Source: Taxillus chinensis (lineage: Eukaryota; Streptophyta; Magnoliopsida; Santalales; Loranthaceae). From it: 64,000 nt of DNA. This document shows, piece by piece, positions 1 through 14,962 of the stretch. The stretch spans positions 1,827,987 to 1,891,986 of the forward strand of contig CM042089.1 in NCBI GenBank assembly GCA_023512835.1, written 5' to 3'. How positions within the stretch are numbered: the stretch's first letter is position 1; each line of letters starts with the position of its first letter. A program made the translations under genes and the position numbers. The notes under the pieces are model-generated. The model had not been told where the DNA came from. It made no database searches and was given only the letters and a program-made list of their open reading frames with translations.

Positions 1-1185
1 GTGTTAAAAGGCTTTCAAGTTAAACTTAGTGTCAAACACTTTCACCGTATTTTTTTATCAACACAAACATACCTTTTATGATGGATGCATGTCATAAAAT
101 TAACTTGTCAAATAGCTTTGGTGGCCTTGAATCAAACATGATTTCACCATGTTGAATAGTGAACAAATTGAAGGGGTAGTAATCCATTTTGCCCTCTATT
201 TCAATGTAATTAAGGTAATTATTTCAGTCTATGTTACATGAGTTTCAATCTAGAAAATATATTAATAATAACTAAAATGGATCAAACTTATATTGATATT
301 TTTTTAAAAAAAAAAAAAATAAAATATGTAAAACACGCATTGGTATATAATTTTTAATAACAAAAAATACAAAAATATGCAAAACAAAGTTTATTATAAT
401 AATTATTGGATCTCATTTTGATCGGATCAAATCACGACCATACTCAACAAGAAAATCCTAAGAGAGATTCAGATTCTATTACCGGGACATTGACATATCT
501 AGATTCCTTAGATTAATATTTTCATATTACCAACAAAAGAATAATATTTTGTACATCATCCAAAGGGCAGAACAGCCAGCTAAAACTCGTCAAAATTAAA
601 TTTCGTTGTCAATATGTACGTGCATATTTTTGTGATGATACAAAACTAAGGATGTGCATGCAACATTGCTCAAGCAGAAACGAGAGATATACCACATTTG
701 AAATGGCCCGAAGATATGCTCGTGGGAAATTTTCAGATTAAAGGCACAGAGAAATCAGAATAAAGGTAGACCCCAAACACGGGATCTCAAATTCCTATCC
801 TGTGCATGACAATAATAGCCACCCCTTTAAATGTATTACAATTAAAAGATAAAGATATCTAAAGATACCTGCTGTGTATGTAAATGCTCTCTTTGTAATA
901 GAGTGGCGTGACAGCATGAACTTGCACCCAAAACTATAAACAAATGAGCGAAAGCAATGAGCAAGGTGTTGGGGGAGAAAGGATTGAAAGCAATGGACAG
1001 ACAAAAACAAAATAGAAACAAAAACAAAAACTGTGTGCCAAGGTAGCATTGATTTCCTTCATTCCGAAAATCATGGACCATCTTGGCTCCTGAAAAAGGA
1101 AAGATGCATATATACACCCGTTTCTTTTCTTCTTTTCTATCCCTAGAATTGCATGTAGATCTCTGGTTTCATACGCCTTTCCTGA
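1..1185. other. 3' flank of the kinase gene, no gene seen
   Basis: AT-rich sequence downstream of the kinase stop codon. The open frames between about 795 and 1117 on the minus strand are short, rich in Phe/Leu/Cys and without recognisable domains. Part of this stretch next to 1186 is presumably the kinase 3' UTR. I see no RNA gene or mobile element here. Confidence 0.5.
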
Positions 1186-4100
1186 TTATTCAATCCTTTT
1201 ACTTGGGAGCGTCGTGGACATATATCGTAACTTGTGAGTTATCTCAGTGAATGAAGGTCGAAATTCAGGGTCAGGGGACCAACAATGTGTCATCAGCTTC
1301 CTCCAATCGGGATCACAGAATTCTGGAATTGGAGGCCGAAGGGTGTTCTTCAAAATCCCCCCTTTTTTATGATTCAGAAGTGGAAAGGAAAATGAAAGAA
1401 AATATCAGCAATCAACATCCATTAATGGCAAATGCAGTGATCAGTAAATGAACATTACATCATACAAGCAAGTCACCTATCTAAAACTGAAAGTAGGTGT
1501 GAGAACTGAGAATATAATATTGTATAACATGACCAACAACATGTTGGCTGGATTGAAAGCAGAGGTAAATTGCCCTTAATAATTTAATACCTATGTGGAA
1601 TCACCCCGCCTACTGTCTTTATACAATTTATGCTTCACAAAAAGTGACGAAGGACCAAAATCAGACAGAATTTTGACAATGGACAAACAAAAATCAATAA
1701 AGCATCTTAAACAATTCCATGGCTAAAGTATCTACACCTTTTAAAATTTCCATGACTAAAGTATATACAAAATCCCCGCCTACCTGTATGTATCTACACC
1801 TTTTATACACACCATGACTAAAGTGATGTTCAGTTCGTGAAATAGGACAAGGATGGAATAGAATTTGTATTTCATAATAATGGAATATACAATGAATAGC
1901 TAAGTCTTTTTTTTATTTGAACCATTAAATAAGATGAGAATATCTATTTCAAATTTTATTCCTTTCTTTGGTTGATGACCACATAGTATAGGATAATGTA
2001 AATTTTACAAGAAAAGGGAAAAATAAAAAAGTGATTTATACCCTTCAATCCAAAAAATATGGTAATAACACGGATGACAATATTGTTAGTTTTATATGGT
2101 TTTTTTGGTATAGCGAAGTCTTAAAACTTCCATTTGAAAGATCTCAGGTTTTGGTGGCTTAAATAAGCCCCATGTAATAATATCATTCTTGGTTTGCTCA
2201 CAGCAATTTAGCCCTGGCATCCATTCCTATTAGGGTGGAGGAAGTTCTATTTGTGTTGCACTGAATGATTAAGTGGCCAACAGTGATTCTATGTTCGGTC
2301 TGTGACCCTATGGATTCTAAGTTCTATTTCTTATCTGATCCATTCATACAAGGATTGAAGACATGTGATTAGGAATGTGCATCTATCCATCCAACCCACT
2401 CTATCCGTCTGATCCAACCCAATCCGAACCTACCCACTACCCACAAATAAGAATTATTGTATGGTGGGTTGGGTCAGTTGGCGGGTGAGAATACTCAAAC
2501 CTGCTACTAACCCAACCCGCCACACTTTATTATAAAAATAAAATAAACCTTATCATTTATCTATTAGACATTGATTCATTACTGTCTCTCTCATTGTGAG
2601 CGGTGAGAGTTATGCAACGTGATACTTATGATTGTGAGTTTGTGATATTGCAATTCATAAATCTCGTATCTTTCATCATTTGTAATTATAAATATATAGT
2701 GAATAAAATAATATATTTTTGATTATAATTATTTTATATTTTATACGTTCAATTTTTTAATGTATATTATTTAATTATATATTGATAAATGAAGGTTGGC
2801 ACCCACTCAACTCGCCAGTTAGTACCCAACAAAAATTTAACAAACCCGCTAATTATTAAGGTTAATGGATCGGTTGATGATTTAGCCTTTCACCCGACTC
2901 CACCCGACCCATGCACACCCCTACCTATGATCAGTTTTTTATGATACTACGGTCGCTGTAGACTACAGTGAAATACATTAAGAATTCCAATAACCTTCTG
3001 TTTGTTGACTGAAGTTCAATGAGTGGTAACAATTATATAATTTTATGTGTAACTAATTCTTTGTACCAAGCTAAAGCATATTCTATAAGCATTAGCTTAA
3101 TGTGGAGTGTTGGAGATAATTTCATATCTCAGGAATATTATTGTGTCTAGGAGATATTATATCTAGAAGATACCAGACCTCATGTGATTCCCAGGAAAAG
3201 GAAATATGGGCAGAATACAATTGCAGGGTTTCTAAGAACTTTAAGAGTGGTGTCCAACATGTAAATGGGGAGCTGTGGGTGTTAGATGTTACTGTGTTGA
3301 AACATTTCTTGCACAGATAAGAGATTTTTCCTAGCGTGTCACGTGGTGTTGCTCCTTATCACTTTCTCGGTGGCTTTAATAAATGTTCTCTTTATCAATT
3401 AAAAAATTGATGGGTTAAAATTGACCAACTGCTCTAATTTATTAAAAAAACCGAAAACCTGAGAACCAGTCGGACTGTTATTACACAAATAACAGCCCAA
3501 CAATTGTGGTACGACACGTACCAATACACAGACAGACAGATGAAGAGGGAGGGGGAGCCTGGAAATGGGAAACCTCAGAGCGGGTGTTGATGTGGCCAAC
3601 ATCGGTGGCAAGGGAGAGCTTGGAGATGAGAGCTTCATAAGGAGGGCAAGAGGCTGATCGATGCCACCAACGTCACTCAACGTGGTGACCTTGCGGCCAG
3701 GGCATGCAGGAGAAGCATCAGTCCCCACTGATGCCTGCTCTTCTCAGTGCAGCTCCGGCAGATCTGCGATCACGATTCAAACAAATCAACAACACGCAGC
3801 CCAGGAGGCGAGAATCAAGCACTCTCATGGGTATTATTTTGTTTGGAGCCCTAAATCCACCAGCGCAAAGGCATTAAAAATCATCCGCGTGTGAAGAAGG
3901 GGAAGATAAGGACTTGAAAAAAATGTAATTCGGTGCATCTGTCAGATGCAATTCTGTGCAAAGGCAGATCCAATTCTTGGTGCATCTGTCATTTACGTTT
4001 TTTCTTACGTGGGATAAAAAGCAGACTGTTTTTGTGGGACAAATAACCCAACCGGTTAGTAGCGGTTCTCTTAAAAAAAAAACTATAATGGATATTAACA

Positions 4101-5108
4101 AAACCATTTCATCTATATAACTTACTAAAAAATGAAAATATGTTATGAAAACCGGTTGAACTTGAGCTCATTAACTTCATGAAATTACCAACAAGTAAAT
4201 ATCAGAGATAGCCAATTCCAAACAAGTGTTGATCCCTCTAATGATAATGGATTTAACTGTGACATACATTTAGCATGTCCGCAAATGCAAACTCACCAAT
4301 AATTGCACCATAGTGCATATTTGCATAGGGCTCCTCCCCAGTTAAGATCTCCCACATTGCAATGCCAAATGAGAAAACGTCAACCTAAAGAAATCAATCC
4401 AAAATTTAATTATTTCTCAATCTGGATTGGGAAATTAAACAATGTTCAATGCTAGAGCAGTTAGACCTTCTCAGAAACCCGGTTGCTGCTACCATTTAAC
4501 AATTCTGGTGCCATCCATGGAAGAGTTCCTCTCACACCACCAGATACCAGAGTGTTGCGCTTAATTCTTGACAATCCAAAATCAGCCACCTGTAGAAACC
4601 AATCCTTAAACATAATAGATGAATATGAATGGACAATTTGAGGAGTTAAACCATATACTATTTATACCAAAGCCAAGCCAATGAAAAACAAATATAAGAT
4701 TTCTGTGGGTTACAATAGCATAATTGACCATGCCATGGCACAGCCCACATTAAAAGAGTTCCAAAAACAATAAGCAACAACATTAAATGTCAACACAAAA
4801 AAAATCCCAGAGTTAACCCCAAGAAAAGGCACATCAAAGGGCGAGCATGCAGAAGAAAAGATCAAGAAGTTCACTGTTCATCAACAACCGAAACTGAAAA
4901 TGAAGACATGCCAAAACATGAGCACGTCATTAAGCACCTCCAAAGAAGCCAAGCCAAGCCACAGCTAATGTTTTCTGTTACTGCCTATGCGAAACCAAAT
5001 TGACCAGTCTGGGGTCCAATTTCAAAGACATAAGGGTTCAGGTATATGCATTCTAATGATGGTACAGTTACAGGTCTGAGGCTGAAATTTTTCCTACACT
5101 AGGAGGGA

Positions 5109-5188
<80 letters not shown>

Positions 5189-6593
5189 CTCATTGTTGAT
5201 TTGGATTTCAAATTTCCAATTGCATTTAGGATTTTTAGAAGTTTAAAATTAAAATTTTTAGAACTATTTACCTTTTAGATGTGTCATTGTGGATTCTAGT
5301 AACTACGGAGATATTTAGTAGGAAGGTATTATTTTTAAAAACAGTGAGCACAAATAATTTTAAAAAACTATTTATAAATGATGTAAATTCATCTAAACCC
5401 ACAGTTCTTAAAAATAATTCAATTTTGAAAAATAGTCATAAAAAACTAAACAGCCCTTAAGATTCACAAAAAAAGTGTCAAAGGTGTATCCATCTCATTT
5501 TCCCTTGTCAATCATTTCCACGAGCCTAGGAATTTTAAAAAACCTAAATTGAACAAAAATCCTAATATCATAAAAATTGTGTTTGTTTCTAGGAATCTTA
5601 ATCAATCACAGGACAAAGTTAGTTTACAATTGTTCCCTATTTCACCAATGACATCTTTCGGTGATGAAAATCTGAAATTTGACAATCATTCAAACCAGTG
5701 ACATCAAACATGATTGCTCCACAACCAAAACATATGAATGGGTTTAAAACAAACCTTGCAAATAGGTCGTTGTGGATCCCTAAGATTAACAAGCAAGTTG
5801 TCACATTTCAAATCAAAATGGACTATATTTTTTGAATGCAAGTATTCCATGCCAAATGCAGCATCCATGACAATTAAAAGCTTTCTCCGACGGTCAAGTG
5901 ATCTGCATAAACAATCTCACTGTACCATAAGTATGTTAACAAGTAATGGGAGTAAAAGTATGTTATGAGTAGATTACCTATCCTTTTTAAGCAGGACATT
6001 CTTGAGAGACCCATTTACCATAAATTCAGTTACTGTTGCCAATGTTCCTCCAACCCCATCTGGAACAACCCCATAAAAAGCCACCACATTTGGATGATGC
6101 AGATTTGAAAGGATGTGTGCCTCTCTCCAGAAGTCTTTGGTCTACACAACCAAAAGATTTATCATGTTCTTCACGGCATGAAAACCCATATCAGAGCAAA
6201 AGAGTAGGGCAATGACGTGATACATGACATATAGCTCCAGGACAAGCATCTATAAGTAAATGTGAGACCTTTGTTTGACTCAATTTAATATAACACCATT
6301 TCCGCTGTTTAATATACCACTATCCTAGAATCAATACCCCCATAGCTTTGGCGCCTATAGAATAATGTTGCATCACTACAGGCACAGTAAAGATAAAGCA
6401 TTGAATAACCAACAAACAAAAAGAAAAGAATAGATCTTACTAATCGTTCTTGTTCAGATGATATCCCTGCAAAGCAACTGTTTTTTATTCTCTTAATAGC
6501 AACATCAGTTCCCCTCCACTTCCCATGATATACGGTTCCATAAGTGCCAGATCCCAACTCCTGTAGTTCTTCCAGATCAGCATTCTTGATAAT
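1186..6593 (-). CDS. Raf-like MAPKKK (PB1-type, B group), kinase domain; 5' part missing
   Basis: Six exons on the minus strand join in frame to 283 residues plus stop: 6441-6593, 5978-6141, 5755-5902, 4467-4589, 4297-4384 and 1186-1361. They encode a complete protein kinase domain: Gly loop [12 protein letters not shown] lysine, catalytic loop HFDLKCDN (non-RD, HFD), DFG in VADFGLS, APE in MAPEL, and C-lobe motifs such as [17 protein letters not shown] and [12 protein letters not shown]. Plant group-B Raf-like kinases share these motifs and normally carry an N-terminal PB1 domain on a very large first exon. No such exon is visible; it probably lies in the N gap at 7038-7537 or was lost in assembly. 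The last intron is about 2.9 kb and holds a hAT-like insert. The protein is a predicted soluble Ser/Thr kinase of stress or hormone signalling. From memory it resembles At3g24715 (HCR1). Family assignment is firm; the exact orthologue is inferred. Confidence 0.9.
1362..4296. other. large last intron of the kinase gene
   Basis: About 2.9 kb separate the exon ending in GAIIG from the terminal exon. The acceptor is the first G of a six-G run (minus strand), which restores the frame GAIIGGILK. The intron holds a hAT-like non-autonomous element (2370-2923) and a GC-richer block around 3530-3800 that I could not identify. The rest is AT-rich. Confidence 0.8.
2370..2923. mobile_element. hAT-like non-autonomous transposon
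   Basis: The left end reads TAGGAATGTGCAT and the right end, reverse-complemented, reads TAGGGGTGTGCAT, an imperfect terminal inverted repeat of a kind common in plant hAT derivatives. Flanking octamers CATGTGAT (2362-2369) and CCTATGAT (2924-2931) agree at six of eight positions, consistent with a worn 8-bp target-site duplication. The sub-terminal sequence is rich in repeated CCCAACCC/GGGTTGGG motifs. There is no transposase frame, so it is non-autonomous. Confidence 0.65.
5108..5188. repeat. (ATT)n microsatellite, about 27 units
   Basis: An almost perfect trinucleotide run in the intron between kinase exons 4467-4589 and 5755-5902. Runs of this length are usually polymorphic; no function is implied. 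Confidence 0.95.
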
Positions 6594-7037
6594 CTGTACA
6601 CAAACAAAAGCCCAGTTTGAAATCTAAAATAAAATAACAAAAAAATAACACAAAAAGCAAGGTTTGACTTTATGCAGTTTGATATGAAAAATGTGAATAC
6701 AAATGAATAGACACCAGTAAGTCGCATGATATAGTTCAACCTCTTAGCATTAGATGTAATAAAAAGTTTGCATGATGAATGTTCAGATCCAGTGGAAAAA
6801 TAGGAGTTATGAGCATGAGAATGACATGCCTTCCAAACGAAGTAAAAATAAAGTTACATCAACAGAAGCAAAATTATATCAAACTAATATGCCCCTTCAA
6901 TTCGTCAAAAACTAAATCCATTAGGACACCTACAAAAGTTCGAGTCAGAACACAAAAGAAAGGAACATAAACAATCCTCTCCCAGCTCATTTGTAAAAAA
7001 AATATATATATATTAAATACAAGCATTGATCACCATC

Positions 7038-7537
7038 NNNNNNNNNNNNNNNNNNNNNNNNNNNNNNNNNNNNNNNNNNNNNNNNNNNNNNNNNNNNNNN
7101 NNNNNNNNNNNNNNNNNNNNNNNNNNNNNNNNNNNNNNNNNNNNNNNNNNNNNNNNNNNNNNNNNNNNNNNNNNNNNNNNNNNNNNNNNNNNNNNNNNNN
7201 NNNNNNNNNNNNNNNNNNNNNNNNNNNNNNNNNNNNNNNNNNNNNNNNNNNNNNNNNNNNNNNNNNNNNNNNNNNNNNNNNNNNNNNNNNNNNNNNNNNN
7301 NNNNNNNNNNNNNNNNNNNNNNNNNNNNNNNNNNNNNNNNNNNNNNNNNNNNNNNNNNNNNNNNNNNNNNNNNNNNNNNNNNNNNNNNNNNNNNNNNNNN
7401 NNNNNNNNNNNNNNNNNNNNNNNNNNNNNNNNNNNNNNNNNNNNNNNNNNNNNNNNNNNNNNNNNNNNNNNNNNNNNNNNNNNNNNNNNNNNNNNNNNNN
7501 NNNNNNNNNNNNNNNNNNNNNNNNNNNNNNNNNNNNN
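7038..7537. other. assembly gap (500 N)
   Basis: Exactly 500 consecutive N, a typical placeholder for a gap of unknown size. It lies just upstream (in the gene's sense) of the first visible kinase exon, so it probably hides the large 5' exon or exons. An apparent 172-residue frame across it is an artefact. Confidence 0.97.
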
Positions 7538-8117
7538 TTGCTAGTTGCTATTGGTGCCCTGCCCTTAATTTGCCAAATTTGCAGCGGTGGCGTATTTCAA
7601 GGTACAAAGAGGCGTAATTAAATTTTAAAACAGTAAAATTCAGATGCCGAATAAGGTTTTTTATTAGCCAAACTAAACCATTAATGATTGTTCTTTCAAA
7701 TATTCCAATCTCTGCATCAAAGGGGATAGAAAAAAACATAGTAATTGCTTACTACTTTTGCTTAGTGACCCGGGTAGTCATAAATCATAATGAAAGAATG
7801 AAGGGTAATAACAGACCTCGTGCCTGCCTGCCTGCCTGCCTCCGACCCACTCTACAGTCCAGTGTGTACAGAGAAATAAAATAAAAGGCCGAGATGGTAT
7901 TAATGATTCAAGTTGATGCTATCGATTCTAACGCCTGATCATGATAGTTATGTGGATTAAAATAATAAAACGAATTATAGCGAGAGAAAAAAAATTTGCA
8001 TTAGAGGATCGAGCATAAAACGTCTACTCAAATTAATGTATTATCTGATAATTAAGCTGATGAGTTTAATCGGATATAATTCATGAAATCAAACCGTACC
8101 CATCTCTAATTAATTAT

Positions 8118-8237
8118 AGTATTCAAGTTCAAGATTCACGAGAGAGGCTGAGAGTTTTGGGAGAGGTTTGATTCCTAATTAGTAGTATTCAAGTTCAAGA
8201 TTCACGAGAGAGGCTGAGAGTTTTGGGAGAGGTTGAT
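8118..8237. repeat. tandem duplication, 66-bp unit, two copies
   Basis: The unit from 8118 repeats from 8184 and is nearly identical over about 54 bases (shared core ATTCAAGTTCAAGATTCACG). The low divergence suggests a recent local duplication. Confidence 0.9.
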
Positions 8238-8334
8238 TCAATTAATAATGGGTGCCATGCCAGCCCGCGAATGAAAAGAGGCGGGGCGGTGGCGGTGGGG
8301 GGGTGCCATAATTTGAGTGTTCTATTATTCGTAA

Positions 8335-8337
<3 letters not shown>

Positions 8338-8366
<29 letters not shown>
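8338..8366. repeat. (GA)n microsatellite
   Basis: A GA dinucleotide run of roughly 14 units. On the minus strand it is a CT tract and could sit in the 5' UTR or promoter of the kinase gene. Confidence 0.9.
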
Positions 8367-8369
<3 letters not shown>

Positions 8370-10055
8370 CAAATTTGAAATGCAAAGTGGTGCGTGCTTT
8401 ATGCAAGTTGTAGTGTAATTATAGCATATGTCGCCACGGTTTATAAAAAAGTTTTGAGATTCTTTCTGTGTGTGGTTGGGTCAGGGTCAGCCATGTGTGA
8501 TTGCTTGCTTTACTTCTCTCATAATAATGGGCTTGAGAACACCCGCCATGATTTATTCTCTTGTCTTGTGTTTAATAAATGAGACTCATTGATTGAGCCG
8601 AGGCTGCCGCATGCTAAACTTTTGAAACTAGTTGCCGGTTTAGACCTTTCCAGCAGCAGTATTTTAACTTAGAATTCATGAAGACCCCCATGCGACCATT
8701 CTATTTGTTGGTTTTCTTTTACAAAACCATATTGAGAGGTCATGCAATCTCACCATAAACCTCAAACCAATCGAAAATATTATTCTAATGTTATCATCAT
8801 TTCTAATATTAAATGTCTATTGTTATTTTTGTAAGAATTAAGATAAATATTTATTTGCCTAAAAAATATTTCATCTAAAATATTAAATTAGAAGTGTGCT
8901 TAAATTTATTTGTGTGCTTAAAATATTAAAATTATGGATCTTATGAACCATAATTTTCAATAGTTCTATTGATGAAAAAATAAATCTAATAAGTCATTGC
9001 AATATGAAATCATAACTATTTATATAAAGTTTGTTATTTCTAATTTGATTTTTCATCAAATTAAAAATAACTAATAATATAATATTTAATTTTAATTAAA
9101 TTACTTTTATTTAATTTTTTTTAAAATAACACAACTTATTTAATATTTATATGTTTGATGGAGGAGATCAAATTATGAGGGAACATCAAATTTGGAGGGA
9201 AATAGTAACTTACAATTTTTTTTAATCAAGTAATTCACTCAATAATTAATTAATGGTTGCATGAAATCAAAAGGCTCTTTAATTTTTTGACACACTGTCA
9301 TCATCCAACTAAACACATATTATATAGAAGCTCTTATATCAATTTATTACGTTATTTTATTATGTTTGTTTTTTTTATTTTTCGTTTAAATTTCTAAAGA
9401 AATCTCCTAGCTAGCGAAAATTATAATCCCTTTGATGGAGGAGCATAGGACTTGTAATTGGCAGAGGATGGGTGAGAAATGAGAAGTATGAAGCACGCGG
9501 CGAAGGAGGGGAACAAAACATGCCTTTTTAATGTTGCGAGGACGTTTCTCCATTTGAATACAGGCGCCCGTACAGAGAGCATCATCATTTCATTTAGCCA
9601 ACTATCATTGTGCATTTATAATAATGGACGATTATTTATTTATGGCTACCCACGAGTTTAAAAGTTAGATTTGGCGTCTTCCCAGTTATTATCTTAGTTT
9701 TCTAGGCCGAAGCATAACCAGAGATGCCAAGAACAATGATTTTTTTTTTCTTGGGTCAAAGTTTGGATGATGGTGCAGGGAGGAGATAGGACATCAAACA
9801 ACACCCGGTTCTTCCTAGTCTTTGTGTCCAAGCCAAATCCGCATAATTACAATTCTCCACTATTACTGCATGCTACAGCATACTAAAATTATGCTATTTT
9901 AATATTTTTTTATATTAAAATTGTGCTAATATGTATTTTTAAATTCATCAAAACAATTCCCTGCGTATACTAATTAATGTTATTATTTCTGGCCTACTCA
10001 TCATGCACTTTGAACCATTATAGTCAAGAGATTCGCTGCGTATACTAATTAATGT

Positions 10056-10130
10056 GATTTTTGCTTCATTGGGGGAGGCGGATGCAATGTGCTAAATTTA
10101 TGGAGTTTCCTTGTATGTATGAATGATGAA
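10056..10130 (+). repeat. dispersed repeat, copy 1
   Basis: Shares GTGCTAAATTTATGGAGTT, then TTTCCTTGTAT and GCACTATTT in the same order, with 16730-16815. It lies about 0.9 kb upstream of the ADH start. Just before it, a short local duplication (CTGCGTATACTAATTAATGT) occurs near 9961 and again near 10035. Confidence 0.75.
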
Positions 10131-11041
10131 GCACTATTTATTTGAGCAAATCACAATAGTCGTCTAATATATATATATGCATCCGCGCCATGAGAAAACT
10201 GTGTTCCTTCTCCCTCCTTTAGAGAACCTATCCACATTCTCCTCATACTTAATCAATCCAACAAGAAGGATAAAGTTAAAGAATAAAGAGTACAATTTAC
10301 CTGTTTAATATTTTCATATTTAATCTTTAAAAATTAAAGAGTAAATTCGGTGAGATATAGGGATCCAAAATTAATAGGTTGAGTTCTAAACTTCTAAACG
10401 ATAACACTTAACGAGAACAAGAGTTCTAATATCACTTTGTTAAAATTATGTCTAGGCGCAGGCCTATGATTTTGCTGTACTGGTGGATGAATTTTTGAGG
10501 GGTAATATTACTATTGCCCAGCACCTATTCGGGCAACACAGCCCCAAGCGTCTTGGTCTTGGCCCCCAAAAATGGGCCACGCAATTTGGCCAGTTGAGAG
10601 TCCACATCTAACATTCAAACCCGTGTCGGGTGAGAAGTTTTACAGTGATAGAGCTGCTATGAAATTTGGCTGCGCTCTCGAATATCACGGGGTTGCACAA
10701 ATATTGGATCGCCCATTCCTGCAATCAACACAGAGCTTATGAGCCCTTTGACTTTGATCATGTCACGAGCATCAGAAAAGTCCAACCATCACCGAACTGT
10801 GTCGGAAGAGGAAAAAAAAATCAGCAAAACTTTTGATTATTCCAGTGATTGAGATGCTGAGGTTTGAATGATCTAAGTTGGCCTACAAATACAATATCGT
10901 TTTTGTGGGCCACCCCTATCTTATATGTGACACTGGTCCTTTTCTGAATGAACCTAGGTAGTGTGCGGGTTGAGCACACAGAGCTAGTACTTGTGGTTGA
11001 TACTCTTCCCCCTTCTCTACACAGAGTGAATTGGAGTACCC

Positions 11042-13618
<2,577 letters not shown>

Positions 13619-13705
13619 GATTAAGAGTCAGTTGACGACTCATGTGTTTTGGGTGTGCCCTTGCTGCACTGAAATGGAATGGGGTGTTTAGGCTTTGAAT
13701 CCCAC

Positions 13706-13711
13706 AATAAA
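13706..13711 (+). terminator. poly(A) signal of the ADH gene
   Basis: Canonical AATAAA 88 bases past the ADH stop codon, in sequence free of coding potential. The assignment rests on position and motif only. Confidence 0.6.
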
Positions 13712-13805
13712 CTAATCTTCACAACAGCAGAAGGCTACCCGTGGGAGGGGCAATGGTAACATGTGGTCTTTGGTTCTCCATGTGTACTTGTTTCTAAAAT
13801 AATGT

Positions 13806-13917
13806 TCGACTTTGACATTTTGGATCATGACTCGATAAACATGGATGATCTGGTACTAAACAATGGTAAAATGAACATTTTATTTTGCTAGCATGAGGTG
13901 TGTGAGTTGCACACTTG
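13806..13917 (+). repeat. ADH 3'-flanking segment with a second copy in an ABI3 intron
   Basis: About 112 bp shared with 20535-20650 at high identity, including a long stretch around CAATGGTAAAATGAAC. It lies about 190 bp past the ADH stop codon. See the chimeric copy in ABI3 intron 4. Confidence 0.9.
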
Positions 13918-13919
13918 CA

Positions 13920-14962
13920 TATCACATTTTTCAGGTACCAATGCCGTGCTACGCTGGTAACTGAGGCCGTGGCTATGGGCGGCAGACCACATTTTCTTGG
14001 ATTAGAAGTAATCATGGTGAAAACCTCACCAATAATCCTAAAATTCCATGTCAAGAAACATCGCCCTACATTGATTTTCCATGCGAACTCAACCCAAAAA
14101 CAGTCTCACTTCTTACTTTTGAGATGTTACAAAAGGCCTTTGCACTCACAACAAAAATTGAAGAAGCCACTTCCGTTGTGGGTTCCTATCCTCGATATTA
14201 TGCCACTTGATTGCGAGAGTGCATTAGTGTGTTTTCAGTGAGCCAAATTGCTCTAATCTGTCATGAGTTTTCAGTATCACTTATGGGATATATGCAGATT
14301 ACATGTTAATATTAAACTAAGAAACCTCTCTGGCTCAAGTTTCACACCTATTAGTCCTTTCTAAATAATTTTGTACCAGCACCACAACGTAAACTGCAAA
14401 ATGCAAAATGCAAAATGTAAAATTAAGGCCAATTCCACTAAAAATTCTTCATGTTCATACTAATTCATCATTAAGGAAACTAATTAATCTTTTCTGCCAT
14501 GAGAACCTTGATATCACACATTTGAACAAATCATGTGCAAAATAATAGTTTAATATTTTAACTATATTTAAAATGAGGCCCGGGTGACAGTGAACTGCAG
14601 AATGCCAAAAATTACACAATTAGGCAGTATATTCATTAGGCAAAGGTGGGACATGAGAGAGCAATTCAGTCACTTCTACCTTCCCCCTCCATAAAAATCA
14701 AGGGAATTTGGAGGTGGAGGGCGGAGAAGTCGAGTTTTTGGTTGCGGAGGAGGTAAAGGGGGAAGGGGATAATGTATTTGATTTGGAAAAAATAATAATA
14801 ACTAAAAAAAAAACACAAACCAAATGTATAAACAAAGATCTCCATCATTTACCAAAGCCACCTTATAATGAAGTAAAAAAACTAGTTAATTGTCTTTTTT
14901 ATTCTCTTGTTATCACAAGTTAAACAAATCACAAAACTGACAGAGTCCAGGCAGCATGTTGT
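13920..14962. other. spacer between ADH and the pyrophosphatase remnant
   Basis: AT-rich spacer with purine-rich patches near 14700-14780. A 108-codon open frame from 13915 has no recognisable domain and weak coding character. I see nothing else. Confidence 0.4.

Larger units (their letters stand above)
7538..9990. other. probable 5' flank of the kinase gene, no coding exon seen
   Basis: AT-rich and non-coding to my reading. It holds a short CTGC run (about 7823-7842), a 66-bp tandem duplication (8118-8237), a GC-rich patch near 8260-8310 and a GA microsatellite near 8338-8366, which on the minus strand is a CT tract of the sort common in plant 5' UTRs and core promoters. The kinase promoter is plausibly here, but no TATA box or start can be fixed because of the gap. 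Confidence 0.4.

Noticed and set aside
3399..3894. Overlapping frames of 109 and 77 codons in a GC-richer block
   Set aside because: Neither frame gives a recognisable domain, and the block lies in a kinase intron; probably part of an unidentified old insertion.
7026..7544. 172-codon open frame
   Set aside because: It consists almost wholly of N bases in the assembly gap.
9421..9661. Two overlapping frames on opposite strands
   Set aside because: Short, no domain, and no splice partners; composition is not clearly coding.
13915..14241. 108-codon frame downstream of ADH
   Set aside because: No recognised domain, starts inside the repeat-flanked ADH 3' region, and has no promoter or splice context.
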